Positions 1-11,152 of a DNA stretch of 64,000 nt are shown one piece after another. Below the pieces are notes generated by a model. That model was given only the letters and a program-made list of their open reading frames with translations. It was not told the DNA's origin and made no database searches. The translations under genes were made by a program, and so were the position numbers. Origin of the DNA: Nesterenkonia halotolerans (GTDB taxonomy: Bacteria > Actinomycetota > Actinomycetes > Actinomycetales > Micrococcaceae); the NCBI RefSeq assembly GCF_014874065.1, contig NZ_JADBEE010000001.1, positions 1,488,001-1,552,000 of the forward strand, given 5' to 3'. Position 1 is the stretch's first letter. The number at the start of each line of letters is the position of its first letter.

Positions 1-2
1 AC

Positions 3-92
3 GCGGAAGGCGAGGTGCAGACCGGCGAGCGCCGCGACTCGATCCCGGGCTCGGCCACCGGCCATCACCGGATCGAGTTCCGGGTCAGCTGA
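3..92 (+). CDS. 3' end of an unidentified gene (partial)
   Basis: An open frame enters from the left edge and stops at TGA 90-92. About 29 codons are visible, nearly all ending in G or C, which matches the third-position bias of the real genes here and supports coding. The visible tail ends GHHRIEFRVS. It runs convergently into the aminotransferase and overlaps its stop by 8 bp. Too little is present to assign a family. Confidence 0.5.
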   Translation, partial: AEGEVQTGERRDSIPGSATGHHRIEFRVS

Positions 93-1278
93 TCCTCTCC
101 GGCTGAGCATGGCCTTGCTGGAACTGCAGGATCCGTCGGATCCCCTCGGCAACCGCAGGTTCGCCGGGGGCCAGGCTCAGTCGGACCCATTGGGCCCCGG
201 CCACCGGATCGAAATCTGTGCCGGGCACGATGGCCACACCTGCCTCCTCCAGGAGCGCCTGGCAGTAGGCAGTCGAATTCCCGAATCGATCAAGCTGCGC
301 CCCGAGATGCGCATACACATAGAACGCCCCGTCGGCCGGGGCGACCTCGCCCCAGCCCAGGTCGCCGAGCTGGGAGAGCACCACCTGGCGCGCTGCCGCG
401 TAGCCGTGGACCTGACCGGCGGCGAAGCTCAGCGATTCCGGGGTGAACGCTTCGACGGCGGCCAGCTGGGTCGCATGCGGAGGGCACAGCGCGACATTGC
501 CGGCGAGCCTGGAGACCGGGTCCACCAGATGCTCGGGCAGCACCATCCAGCCCAGTCGCCAGCCGGGCATCCCCCAGTACTTGGAGAACGAGGAGATGAC
601 CACAGCGCGTGCATCGATCTCACTGGCGCTGACATTCTCGGCGCCGAAGCTGATGCCGTGGTAGATCTCATCGCTGACCAGCTGCACCTCATGCTCTGCG
701 CACCAGCCGGAGAGTGTGGTCAGCTTCTCGCGGTCGATCATGGTGCCGGTGGGGTTCGCCGGAGAGGCGAGGATGACCCCGGCCAGCCCGCCGGAACGGC
801 GCTGCGCCTCGAGCTGGGCCACAGTGGGCTGGAAGCGCTCCGCCGGGCCACAGTCGAGGTCCACCACCTCGATGCCCAGGGCGGTGAGGATGTTGCGGTA
901 GGCCGGGTAGCCGGGCCGGGCCAGCGCCACCCGGTCCCCCGGGTCGAAGGCCGCAAGAAAGCTGAGCATGAAGGCACCCGAGGAGCCGGTGGTCACGGCG
1001 ATCCGCTCCACCGGCACGCTGACTCCATACCAGCGCCGGTAGTGCTCAGCGATCGCCTCTCGCAGCGGCATGATCCCCATCGCGGCCGTGTAGTTCAACA
1101 CAGTGTTGTTCGCGTGGATCTGCGCCGCGGCCTGATTCACCCCCACCGGGGCACCGGATCCGGGCTCTCCTGCGGTCAGCGAGACCACATCCCGGCCCTC
1201 GGCGCGCATGGCGTCGATCCGACCCAGGATGCTCATCACTTCGAAACCGGGCACCTGTGATCTCTTCGAAGGCAGCAT
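85..1278 (-). CDS. PLP-dependent aminotransferase, class I/II (fold type I)
   Basis: A 397-residue enzyme with the layout of the aspartate/alanine aminotransferase superfamily. Visible marks are the substrate loop SLTAGEPGSGAP near residue 35, the cofactor segment ASPANPTGT near residue 170, the PLP-binding SDEIYHGISF near residue 203, and the lysine motif SSFSKYWGMPGWRLGW near residue 229, whose Lys forms the Schiff base. It transfers amino groups between an amino acid and a 2-oxo acid in the cytoplasm; the substrate cannot be read from sequence. The ATG at 1278 sits six bases after a TAGGCT -10 hexamer (1285-1290), so the mRNA is probably leaderless. It is divergent from modA, and the two -10 elements abut. 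Confidence 0.9.
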   Translation of the reverse strand: MLPSKRSQVPGFEVMSILGRIDAMRAEGRDVVSLTAGEPGSGAPVGVNQAAAQIHANNTVLNYTAAMGIMPLREAIAEHYRRWYGVSVPVERIAVTTGSSGAFMLSFLAAFDPGDRVALARPGYPAYRNILTALGIEVVDLDCGPAERFQPTVAQLEAQRRSGGLAGVILASPANPTGTMIDREKLTTLSGWCAEHEVQLVSDEIYHGISFGAENVSASEIDARAVVISSFSKYWGMPGWRLGWMVLPEHLVDPVSRLAGNVALCPPHATQLAAVEAFTPESLSFAAGQVHGYAAARQVVLSQLGDLGWGEVAPADGAFYVYAHLGAQLDRFGNSTAYCQALLEEAGVAIVPGTDFDPVAGAQWVRLSLAPGEPAVAEGIRRILQFQQGHAQPERIS

Positions 1279-1284
1279 CCGTCC

Positions 1285-1296
1285 AGCCTATAGACT
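1285..1296. promoter_or_regulatory. back-to-back -10 elements of the aminotransferase and modA
   Basis: On the minus strand TAGGCT (1285-1290) lies 6 nt before the ATG at 1278. On the plus strand TAGACT (1291-1296) lies 8 nt before the modA ATG at 1305. Both spacings put transcription start at or next to the start codon. The two hexamers are adjacent, so RNA polymerase probably cannot occupy both at once. Confidence 0.55.
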
Positions 1297-1304
1297 CAAC
1301 CCCT

Positions 1305-2111
1305 ATGCGCAGCTCAGCCGGACTCCTCGCAGCGGCGCTGCTGGTGCTCCCGGGCTGCACCCCGGCTCCGAACGCCGGTGGCGGTCACGCCACCGACGAC
1401 GAAACATCGGCAGCCCAGATCACCGTCTTCGCCGCCGCCTCCCTGGATGAGGTGATGACCGCCGTGGCCGATGACTACGCGGCCGCCTCCGGGGTGGATG
1501 TGGAGATCAGCTCCGCAGGCTCGGCGGGTCTGCTCGCCCAGCTGGAGCAGGGAGCGCCGGCCGACGTGTTCATCCCCGCCGATGAACAGACCATGGAACG
1601 TGCCGTCTCGGCCGAGCTGATCTCACCGCCCACCCGGGACATCGCGACGAACACCCTGGTGATCGCGGTCCCTGCCGGTAACCCGGCACGGATCCGATCG
1701 CTGCAAGACCTCGACACCTCCGCAGCGGACTCCGGCGGCTCCTCCCCCACCCTGGTGGTCTGCGCCGAGCAGGTGCCCTGCGGTGCAGCCGCCCAACAGG
1801 CAGCCGACGCCGCTGAAGTCACGCTGGATCCGGTCAGCGAGGAGCTCGCGGTCACCGATGTGCTGGGCAAGGTCAGCAGCGCAGAGGCCGACGCCGGTCT
1901 GGTCTACTCCACCGACGTGCTTCGCGCCGGAGATCAGGTGGACTCCGTGGAGATCGAGGGGGCCGAGGCCCATCCCAACCGCTACCCCGCAGCCGTTCTG
2001 CAGGGCTCCGCACACCCAGATGCTGCCCGGGACTTCATCGACTTCCTGCTCAGCGAAGCCGGGCAGCAGCCGCTGCGCGAGGCCGGCTTCTCCCCAGGAG
2101 ACTCCGAATGA
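1305..2111 (+). CDS. modA: molybdate ABC transporter substrate-binding lipoprotein ModA
   Basis: A 268-residue extracytoplasmic binding protein. The N-terminus is a lipoprotein signal with lipobox VLPGC (Cys18), so it should be anchored outside the membrane. The mature part starts with the ModA-typical [13 protein letters not shown], followed by [21 protein letters not shown] and later [11 protein letters not shown] chose the ATG at 1305 because it gives a proper signal peptide and lies just after a TAGACT -10 element; the longer frame from 1257 would overlap the divergent gene. The stop overlaps the modB start (ATGA). No ModC ATPase follows. Confidence 0.9.
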   Translation: MRSSAGLLAAALLVLPGCTPAPNAGGGHATDDETSAAQITVFAAASLDEVMTAVADDYAAASGVDVEISSAGSAGLLAQLEQGAPADVFIPADEQTMERAVSAELISPPTRDIATNTLVIAVPAGNPARIRSLQDLDTSAADSGGSSPTLVVCAEQVPCGAAAQQAADAAEVTLDPVSEELAVTDVLGKVSSAEADAGLVYSTDVLRAGDQVDSVEIEGAEAHPNRYPAAVLQGSAHPDAARDFIDFLLSEAGQQPLREAGFSPGDSE

Positions 2112-2867
2112 GCCGGCGACCCACCGTGATCATGCCGCGCTGGGTCCTGCTCCCGGCCGCGCTCGGCGCCCTGTTCATCCTGCTGCCCATCGTCGCGCTG
2201 CTGACCCGGGTCGATCTTGCGGAGCTTCCCTCCCTGCTGAGCTCTCCCGGGGCTCTGGCCGCGCTCTGGCTGAGTCTGCGTACGGCGCTGCTGGCCACCG
2301 CGCTGTGCGTGATCCTCGGAGTGCCGCTGGCCCTGATGCTCGCCCAATACAGGTTTCCGGGCAGCGGGGTGCTGCGCACTCTGATCCTGCTGCCCCTGGT
2401 GCTGCCCCCGGTCATCGGCGGGATCGCCCTGCTGACCACCTTCGGGCGTCAGGGTCTGCTGGGGCAGAGCCTGGAGATCCTCGGTGTGCAAGTCGCGTTC
2501 TCCACCGCCGCGGTGGTGCTCGCGCAGACCTTCGTCTCGCTGCCCTTCATGGTCATCGCCGTGGAGGCGGCGATCCGAGGAGTGCAGAAGGAGGTGGTGG
2601 AGGCCGCCGTCGTCGACGGCGCCGGGCCGACCCAGCTGCTGCGCAGCATCGTGCTTCCGCTGATCACCCCGGGCCTGGCCTCGGGGGTCGTGCTGGCCTT
2701 CGCTCGATCACTCGGCGAGTTCGGCGCGACCATCGCCTTCGCCGGCAGCCTGCAGGGGGTCACCCGCACGCTGCCGCTGGAGATCTACCTGCAGCGCGAG
2801 ACGGACCCCGACGCCGCCGTCGCGCTCTCGGTGCTGCTGATCCTGGTGGCGGTGGTCGTCATCGGGG

Positions 2868-5237
<2,370 letters not shown>

Positions 5238-5271
5238 GGGGTGGGTCCTCTGCCTCGGTTCTCGGGGTGCG

Positions 5272-6690
5272 TCAGTCCTCGGCTGCTGCCAACTGGCCGC
5301 AGGCGCCGTCGATCTCTTTGCCTCGGGTGTCGCGCAGCGTGGTGGGCACGCCGAGCGATTCGAGCCGGTTCACGAAGGCGCGCATGACCTCTGGCTCCGA
5401 GGAGGTCCAGATGGACCCTGGCGTGGGGTTCAGCGGAATCGGGTTCACATGCACCCAGCCGCGGCCGCGGGCATTGAGCTTCTCGGCCAGCAGCTCCGCC
5501 CGCCACAGGTGATCGTTCATGTCCTTGATGAGCGCATATTCGATGGACACCCGCCGGCCGGTGGTCTCGTAGTAGTGGTATGCGGCGTCGATGGCCTCGT
5601 CGGCCTTCCAGCGTGAGTTCACCGGGATCAGCTCATCGCGGAGCTCATCGTCGGGGGCGTGCAGGCTCAGCGCGAAGGTGATTGGCAGGTTCTCGTCGGC
5701 GAGCTTGCGGATGGCGGGGACCAGTCCCACGGTGGAGATGGTGATGCCGCGGGCGCTCATTCCCAGGCCCTCGGGCGCGGGGTCCACCATGCGGCGCACG
5801 GCGTTCATCACACGCTTATAGTTCGCCAGCGGCTCGCCCATCCCCATGAAGACGATGTTTGAGACGCGCTGCGGTCCGACACCCGACGACGACGCACCCT
5901 TGCCCGCCGCTGCCGAGGCCTCGGAATCGGCGAAGTCGGTCTCCTCACCCAGCGCCGCGTGATCCTGCTCCTCCGCGATCTCGGCGGCGTTCGGCGCATC
6001 CAGCTCTCCGGCCGCGATCGCCCGGTTGGCCTGGACGATCTGGTCCACGATCTCCGCGGACGACATGTTGCGGGTCAGTCCGTTCTGGCCGGTGGCGCAG
6101 AAGGGACAGTTCATCCCGCAGCCGCACTGCGAGGAGATGCACAGCGTGATCCGGCTGCGGTACCGCATCAGCACCGACTCCACCAGGGCGCCGTCGAAGA
6201 GCCGCCAGAGGAACTTGATCGTGGCGCCGTCGTCGGTCTTCAGCCGGCGGACCTCGGTGAGCAGCGGGGGGAGGAACTCCTCCACGAGCTGCTCGCGGGT
6301 CTCCGCGGGAAGATCCGTCATCTGGTCCGGATCGGCGGTGTAGTGCCGGAAGTAGTGCACGGAGAGCTGCTTGGCGCGGAAGCCGGAGATGCCCAGCTCC
6401 TTGGCCTTGGTGACGCGTTCATCCAGCGTCATGTCCGCCAGGTGCTTCGGGGGCTGCTTGACCTTGGGCTGGGCGAACTGGAGCTTGGGCCGACCCTCGG
6501 CGTCCATGGGCTGCTGCCAGCCCTCGGCCTTGGGCCGGATCTGCGGACGCGAGGAATCAGCGTTCGACCCGCCAGCCGGAGCCTTGGAGCCGCCACCTGT
6601 GGCAGGCGGCTGACCTGCGGCGCGGCGGGCCGACCCCTGCTTGGGTGCGGAGCTGGAGGGTTCTGGGCGCGGGTTCTTCGAAGGAGACAT
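5272..6690 (-). CDS. rlmN: 23S rRNA (adenine2503-C2)/tRNA methyltransferase RlmN
   Basis: A radical-SAM dual-specificity RNA methyltransferase that makes 2-methyladenosine at 23S A2503 and tRNA A37. The 4Fe-4S motif is C191-GMN-C195-PF-C198. The two catalytic cysteines correspond to C184 (in CISSQ) and C464 (in GACGQL). The glycine-rich segment [10 protein letters not shown] and the SLHAPDD motif follow. At 472 residues it is longer than the usual 350-410: residues 1-65 are a Pro/Ser/Gly-rich tail, and residues about 230-272 are an acidic then Gly/Ser-rich insertion between the FeS motif and the GxGEP motif. The start at 6690 is the longest option; a start inside the tail cannot be excluded. 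Confidence 0.92.
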   Translation of the reverse strand: MSPSKNPRPEPSSSAPKQGSARRAAGQPPATGGGSKAPAGGSNADSSRPQIRPKAEGWQQPMDAEGRPKLQFAQPKVKQPPKHLADMTLDERVTKAKELGISGFRAKQLSVHYFRHYTADPDQMTDLPAETREQLVEEFLPPLLTEVRRLKTDDGATIKFLWRLFDGALVESVLMRYRSRITLCISSQCGCGMNCPFCATGQNGLTRNMSSAEIVDQIVQANRAIAAGELDAPNAAEIAEEQDHAALGEETDFADSEASAAAGKGASSSGVGPQRVSNIVFMGMGEPLANYKRVMNAVRRMVDPAPEGLGMSARGITISTVGLVPAIRKLADENLPITFALSLHAPDDELRDELIPVNSRWKADEAIDAAYHYYETTGRRVSIEYALIKDMNDHLWRAELLAEKLNARGRGWVHVNPIPLNPTPGSIWTSSEPEVMRAFVNRLESLGVPTTLRDTRGKEIDGACGQLAAAED

Positions 6691-6780
6691 CCTCTTGATT
6701 GTCCCACGGGCATCGGGGAACCGGTATGCCCGCTGCGGATCCGGGCGACGGCCGCTTGCAGGCCGCTGCGCGAGCGCGCC

Positions 6781-7794
6781 TCAGGCTCCTGCGCGGCCGT
6801 GCTTCCAGTAGCCCATGAAGGAGACCTGCTTGCGGCTGAGCCCGACGTCCTTGACCAGGTGTCTGCGCAGCCCGGTGATGACCCCGGCCTCTCCGGCGAG
6901 CCAGGCGTACTCCCGGAAGCCGTCGGCGTCGGCGACCTCCCAGAGGAGGTCCCCTTCGGCGATCTCGCCGAGCTCTTCGGCTCCCGACGGAGCGCCCACC
7001 GGTTCACCGCGGGAGGGCTGCCAGGAGGAGCGACGCTGGGCGAAGATCTCGGCCCGCCGCCTGCCCCAGTTCTGCACGGCTCTGGTCAGCGGCTCACCGC
7101 GGTCGGCACCCTCGCGGGGAAGCCAATAGATCTCCACACCGGAGCGATTCACCACATCCAGCGCGTCGGCCCGGGTGGGGATCTCCAGATAGGCCTCCCC
7201 GTGGATGCGCTCCGGGAGCATCTCCAGGATGGCGCAGATCGCGGGGACCGCCGTCTCATCACCGGCGAGCAGGATGTCGCGCGCTGTGCCGGGGTTGAAC
7301 TCGATGCCGCCGCCGGCCTTGGAGGACCGACCATCGGGACCGATGATGACGAGCTCGTCGCCGACCTCCGCCTGGACTGCCCAGGCAGAGGCTGGGCCCT
7401 CCGTGCCGTGGACCACGAAGTCCACGTCGATCTGATCCTGACGCGGCCTGATGCTTCGTGCGGTGTAGGTCCGGATCGGGTTGCGCTCGGCGTCGGGAAG
7501 CTGCCTCCAGGCGGTGTACCACGTCATCGCCTCCGGCTGGGGCTCGTCGAAGAGCCCCAGCTCGGGCAGCGTTCCATCGGCACGGGGAAGCAGCAGCTTG
7601 ATCCGCTGATCGAGTCCGCCGGTGTAGAAGTGCCGCAGCGCCTCGTCCTGCAGGGTGAACCGCAGGAAGTTCGGGCTCAGCCGCTGCACCCGGGCCACCA
7701 CCGTGCGGTAGGCGCGCTGAGGAGTGGGCTCGGCGGCCACCCCCGCAGTGGTGCTGCGAGGGGCGGCTTCGGCCAGGCTGGAGCGCAGGATCAT
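6781..7794 (-). CDS. siderophore-interacting protein (FAD-dependent ferric-siderophore reductase)
   Basis: A 337-residue flavin reductase of the ViuB/SIP family, expected to reduce ferric siderophores in the cytoplasm and release iron. The N-terminal FAD-binding beta-barrel includes LSPNFLRFTL, RTYTARSIRP (flavin-binding RxYT type) and VDFVVHG. The C-terminal SIP/NAD(P)H domain includes LLAGDETAVPAICAILE and the terminal segment SFMGYWKHGRAGA. Its start overlaps the stop of the upstream binding-protein gene by 4 bp, so both are one operon, which fits joint regulation by iron. Confidence 0.92.
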   Translation of the reverse strand: MILRSSLAEAAPRSTTAGVAAEPTPQRAYRTVVARVQRLSPNFLRFTLQDEALRHFYTGGLDQRIKLLLPRADGTLPELGLFDEPQPEAMTWYTAWRQLPDAERNPIRTYTARSIRPRQDQIDVDFVVHGTEGPASAWAVQAEVGDELVIIGPDGRSSKAGGGIEFNPGTARDILLAGDETAVPAICAILEMLPERIHGEAYLEIPTRADALDVVNRSGVEIYWLPREGADRGEPLTRAVQNWGRRRAEIFAQRRSSWQPSRGEPVGAPSGAEELGEIAEGDLLWEVADADGFREYAWLAGEAGVITGLRRHLVKDVGLSRKQVSFMGYWKHGRAGA

Positions 7795-8831
7795 TCTCCC
7801 AGCGTCTCCTCGATGTCACCGCTGAGCTCCTCGAGCGCGAACATCTGCGCCTCGGGCGTGCCCAGCGAGAACGCGTTCGCGATGTCATCGGTGATGACCA
7901 TGGAGCGCCCGTCCTCCACGGCGGGGATGCTGTTCCAGCCCTCGTCCTCGGTGATCTCGCTGGCTTCGATGAAGATCGGGAAGCCGATGAGCAGGTCCGC
8001 GTCGAGGAGGTTCAGCTGCTCGTCGGAGATGTTCACGCTGAACTCGCCCTCGCCGCCCAGCTCGGCGACCTCGGAGTTCTGTTCGAAGCCGAGGTCCTGC
8101 ATGAAGGCCACGCGACCATCGCCCTCGGTGTAGGCGCCCCAGCCCTCTGCGGTGCGGGTGGCCACGGTGACGGTCTGACCGGCCCAGTCGGGGTACTCCT
8201 CGGTGGCTGCGGCGAAGGCCTCCTCCTGCTCGGCGAGCATCTCCTCGCCGGCCTCGGACTGCCCCAGTGCGGTCGCGATCATCTCCACCTGGTCCTCAGA
8301 ACCGGTGAGGTAGTTCGCACCTCCCGGCGCCACACCCACGGTGGGGGCGATAGAGCTCAGCCGGTCATAGCGCTCCTGGTCCCCGGAGCTGCGCACATCC
8401 AGGATCAGATCGGGCTCCAGGGCCGCGACGGCCTCATAGGAGAGCTCGAGCGTGCCCAGGATCTCGGGATCATCGCTGTAGGTGTTCTCCACCCAGGGCC
8501 CGATCCCGTTGGAGTCCTCGAAGCCGATCCAGTCGGAGGCGCCCACCGGCTCCACACCCAGGTCCAGGGCAACTTCCGCATCTCCCCAGCCCAGTGCGAC
8601 GACGCGCTGCGGCTCCTCCTCCACGGTAACCTCGCCGAACTCGGTCTCCACCGTGGCGGGGAAGGCTCCTGCCGACTCCGCGCTCTCCGTGGACTCGCTC
8701 TCCTCGGTCCCGGCATCTTCCTCGGCCGAGGAGGAGCAGCTGGTCAGGGCCAGCAGGGCCGCCGCCGCGACGGCGATGCCGGTCGCAGGCGTGCGGGTGA
8801 GGGAGAGTGAAACGGGGCGTGATCCGCGCAA
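7791..8831 (-). CDS. iron-siderophore ABC transporter substrate-binding lipoprotein
   Basis: A 346-residue FecB/FhuD-type (periplasmic binding protein 2) lipoprotein. The signal peptide ends in lipobox ALTSC with Cys32, followed by a Ser/Glu-rich linker. Family marks are PQRVVALGWGDAEVALDLGV, LEPDLILDVRS and the late segment LNLLDADLLIGFP. It captures ferric siderophore outside the cell for the divergent FecCD permeases. The start codon is TTG at 8829-8831, fixed by a perfect AGGAGG six bases upstream. It heads the operon with the siderophore-interacting protein. Confidence 0.9.
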   Translation of the reverse strand: MRGSRPVSLSLTRTPATGIAVAAAALLALTSCSSSAEEDAGTEESESTESAESAGAFPATVETEFGEVTVEEEPQRVVALGWGDAEVALDLGVEPVGASDWIGFEDSNGIGPWVENTYSDDPEILGTLELSYEAVAALEPDLILDVRSSGDQERYDRLSSIAPTVGVAPGGANYLTGSEDQVEMIATALGQSEAGEEMLAEQEEAFAAATEEYPDWAGQTVTVATRTAEGWGAYTEGDGRVAFMQDLGFEQNSEVAELGGEGEFSVNISDEQLNLLDADLLIGFPIFIEASEITEDEGWNSIPAVEDGRSMVITDDIANAFSLGTPEAQMFALEELSGDIEETLGE

Positions 8832-8837
8832 GAGGAT

Positions 8838-8843
8838 CCTCCT
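8838..8843 (-). promoter_or_regulatory. Shine-Dalgarno AGGAGG fixing a TTG start
   Basis: On the minus strand AGGAGG is followed by six bases and then TTG at 8831. It decides the start of the siderophore-binding lipoprotein, where no ATG or GTG precedes the signal peptide. Confidence 0.75.
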
Positions 8844-8927
8844 AGTGGTGAAAGGATGTCGGGGGGCCGATTGACCGCCCCACCAGAATAGAACAAATTA
8901 GAGAACGAGACAGTACCTATTTTCTAC

Positions 8928-8946
8928 TAAGGCTAGACTAATCCCG
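8928..8946 (+). promoter_or_regulatory. possible DtxR/IdeR iron box over the -10 of the FecCD operon
   Basis: The 19-mer TAAGGCTAGACTAATCCCG matches the DtxR/IdeR consensus at about 12 of 19 positions, best in its central GGCTAGACTAA part. It contains the likely -10 hexamer TAGACT (8934-8939), nine bases before the ATG at 8949. A bound iron repressor would therefore block a leaderless promoter. The divergent binding-protein operon starts about 100 bp away and could share it. The match is degenerate. Confidence 0.45.
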
Positions 8947-8948
8947 GC

Positions 8949-10019
8949 ATGACGGCAGAATCACGCACCCTGAGACGCCCCGGACGCCCCGGCATGCATC
9001 CGCATGCCCTGGGGCGCAGCGCCACGCCCAGGACCCGCTTCGCGCTGGTGGCAGGTCTGCTCGTGCTGCTTCTGCTGGGACTCGCCAGCATCAGCATCGG
9101 AAGTCGCGGAATCGGACTGGACACGGTCTGGGCCGCCCTGACCGGCGGGGATGTCAGCGCCGCCGATGACCATGCGATCCTCGGCCTGCGAGTGCCGCGC
9201 ACCTTCGCCGCCGTCGTCGTCGGCGCTGCCCTGGCTGTGTCGGGTGCGCTGATGCAGTCCCTCACCCGCAATCCGCTGGCCGAGCCCGGGCTGCTGGGCG
9301 TCTCCGCGGGCTCCGCCTTCGCCGTGGCGATCGCCATCGTGGGCTTCGGCATCACCGCCCCGCTGGGCTATATCTGGTTCGCTCTGGCGGGCGCCTTCTT
9401 CGCCACGGTCACCGTGGCGCTGATCGGCGGGATGTCCTCCGGGCGAGTGGATCCGATGCGACTGGTGCTGGCCGGCGTCGCCCTCTCTGCAGTGCTCTCC
9501 GGGATCATTGGAGCGCTGCGCGTCTCGGATCCGCGCACCTTCAATGCGCTGCAGGTCTGGGAGGCGGGAATCCTGGCAGGCCGCGGCCTCGACGTCACGC
9601 TCACCGTGGCGCCGCTGGTCCTCGCCGCTCTGCTGGTCGCGCTGCCCCTGGGCAAGGGCCTGAACACGCTGGCGCTGGGCGATGAGCTGGCGGCCGCTCT
9701 GGGGGTGTCGCTCTGGAAGACCCGGGTGCTCAGCATCCTGGCGATCACCGTGCTGGCCGGCGGGGCGGCCGCCATCGCCGGACCCATCGCCTTCATCGGT
9801 CTGATGGTGCCGCACGCCGCGCGCTGGTTCGCCGGGGCCGATCAGCGCTGGGTGCTGCTGCTCTCGATGGTCTTCGGTCCGATCCTCATGCTCACTGCCG
9901 ACATCATCGCCCGGCTCATCGTCTGGCCCGGGGAGATGCCGGTCGGCCTGGTCAGTGCGCTGATCGGCGCCCCCGTCCTGGTGCTGCTCATCCGGCGGCG
10001 GAAGGCGCTGAAGCTGTGA
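8949..10019 (+). CDS. iron-siderophore ABC transporter permease, FecCD family (first subunit)
   Basis: A 356-residue polytopic permease with about nine or ten hydrophobic segments. Family hallmarks are LRVPRTFAAVVVGAALAVSG, MQSLTRNPLAEPGLLGVSAG, the coupling helix LGDELAAALGVSLWKTRV and GPIAFIGLMVPHAAR. It pairs with the next gene to form the membrane channel for ferric siderophores. Its stop overlaps the next start (GTGA). The ATG lies nine bases after a TAGACT -10 element inside a possible iron box, suggesting iron-repressed leaderless transcription. Confidence 0.93.
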   Translation: MTAESRTLRRPGRPGMHPHALGRSATPRTRFALVAGLLVLLLLGLASISIGSRGIGLDTVWAALTGGDVSAADDHAILGLRVPRTFAAVVVGAALAVSGALMQSLTRNPLAEPGLLGVSAGSAFAVAIAIVGFGITAPLGYIWFALAGAFFATVTVALIGGMSSGRVDPMRLVLAGVALSAVLSGIIGALRVSDPRTFNALQVWEAGILAGRGLDVTLTVAPLVLAALLVALPLGKGLNTLALGDELAAALGVSLWKTRVLSILAITVLAGGAAAIAGPIAFIGLMVPHAARWFAGADQRWVLLLSMVFGPILMLTADIIARLIVWPGEMPVGLVSALIGAPVLVLLIRRRKALKL

Positions 10020-11059
10020 CGGCGGACCTGCACCCTCGACCCACGAAGCCACCCCGGCTGACCCACCGGCCCGTCCGTTCGATGCTGGTGGGTGCGGGCC
10101 TGTGCCTAGCGCTGATCATTCTGAGCATCATCGCGCTGGGAATGGGCGACTACCCGCTGAGCCCTCCGGAGGTGCTGACCGCGCTGACCGGAGCCGGGGA
10201 CTTCGACTCCACGGTGGTGCTGCAATGGCGACTGCCCCGGATCACCGCCGCACTGGTCTTCGGTGCCGCGCTCGCGGTCTCCGGAGCGCTGTTCCAGACC
10301 CTGACGCGGAATCCGCTGGGCTCCCCGGACATCATCGGCTTCTCCACCGGCGCGTATACCGGCGTGCTGCTCGCCACGGTCGGGATCGGCGGCGCGACCC
10401 TGGCGAACGGCCTGATCGGCACCGCGCTCGGCGCACTGATCGGGGGGCTGGGCACAGCGCTGCTGGTCTATTTCCTGGCCTACCGGCAGGGCGTGCAGGG
10501 CTTCCGACTGATCGTGGTCGGCATCGGCGTCACCGCCGCGCTGCATGCGGTGAACTCCTGGATCCTGCTGCGCGCCCAGACCGAGACCGCGATGGGCGCC
10601 GCGATCTGGGGCGCCGGCTCGCTGGGGCTGACCAGCTGGGCGGATGTTCTCCCGGCCATCGGGATCGTGCTGGCGGTGCTTCCGCTGCTGCTGATGACCG
10701 TGCGACCGCTGCGTCAGCTGGAGCTCGGGGACGACGTCGCCGCCTCTCACGGGGTCAAGGTGGAGCCCACCCGCCTGGTGATCTTGGGAGTCGGGGTGCT
10801 GCTCACCGCTCTGGTCACCGCCGCCACCGGCCCCATCGCCTTCGTCGCGCTGGCTGCCCCACAGATCGCCCGGCTGGTCGCTCGCTCCCCCGGCATCCCG
10901 CTGGTGCATTCCGCGCTCATGGGAGCACTGGTGCTGCTGGGGTCCGACATGATCGCGCAGCAGGCGCTGGCGCAGCCGATTCCCGTCGGCATGGTGACGG
11001 TGATCCTGGGCGGCGGCTATCTGGCGGCGCTGCTGGCGTACCAGGCACGTCGGGACTGA
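10016..11059 (+). CDS. iron-siderophore ABC transporter permease, FecCD family (second subunit)
   Basis: A 347-residue partner permease. Hallmarks are LQWRLPRITAALVFGAALAV, FQTLTRNPLGSPDIIGFSTG, the coupling helix LGDDVAASHGVKVEPTRL and TGPIAFVALAAPQIAR. It starts at GTG 10016 overlapping the preceding stop, so it is translationally coupled. No ATPase gene follows; the FepC-like ATPase at 20906-21697 is the obvious candidate to energise the pair. Confidence 0.93.
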   Translation: MTADLHPRPTKPPRLTHRPVRSMLVGAGLCLALIILSIIALGMGDYPLSPPEVLTALTGAGDFDSTVVLQWRLPRITAALVFGAALAVSGALFQTLTRNPLGSPDIIGFSTGAYTGVLLATVGIGGATLANGLIGTALGALIGGLGTALLVYFLAYRQGVQGFRLIVVGIGVTAALHAVNSWILLRAQTETAMGAAIWGAGSLGLTSWADVLPAIGIVLAVLPLLLMTVRPLRQLELGDDVAASHGVKVEPTRLVILGVGVLLTALVTAATGPIAFVALAAPQIARLVARSPGIPLVHSALMGALVLLGSDMIAQQALAQPIPVGMVTVILGGGYLAALLAYQARRD

Positions 11060-11063
11060 TCCG

Positions 11064-11152
11064 GCACTGCCGGCGCCTCAGCCCCGGCGTGCGCCTCAGT
11101 CGGCACCTCAGCCGATAACTCAGCACCAGCCGGCGCCTCAGCTGAGCCCGTC
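11064..11152. repeat. short imperfect GC-rich repeats between convergent genes
   Basis: The gap between the second permease and the amidohydrolase holds five degenerate copies of a 12-13 base unit ending in CCTCAG or ACTCAG (such as GCCGGCGCCTCAG). Next comes a tandem duplication of TCAGCTGAGCCCG that doubles the end of the amidohydrolase gene around its stop. It looks like slippage-derived sequence; no clear terminator is seen. Confidence 0.5.

Noticed and set aside
5959..8133. Long open frame on the plus strand (724 codons)
   Set aside because: It lies antisense to rlmN, the siderophore-interacting protein and the binding-protein gene, all with clear family motifs. Long antisense frames are common in high-GC DNA.
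11064..11152. CRISPR or REP-type array from the short CCTCAG repeats
   Set aside because: Units are 12-13 bp, degenerate and contiguous, more like slippage than an array.
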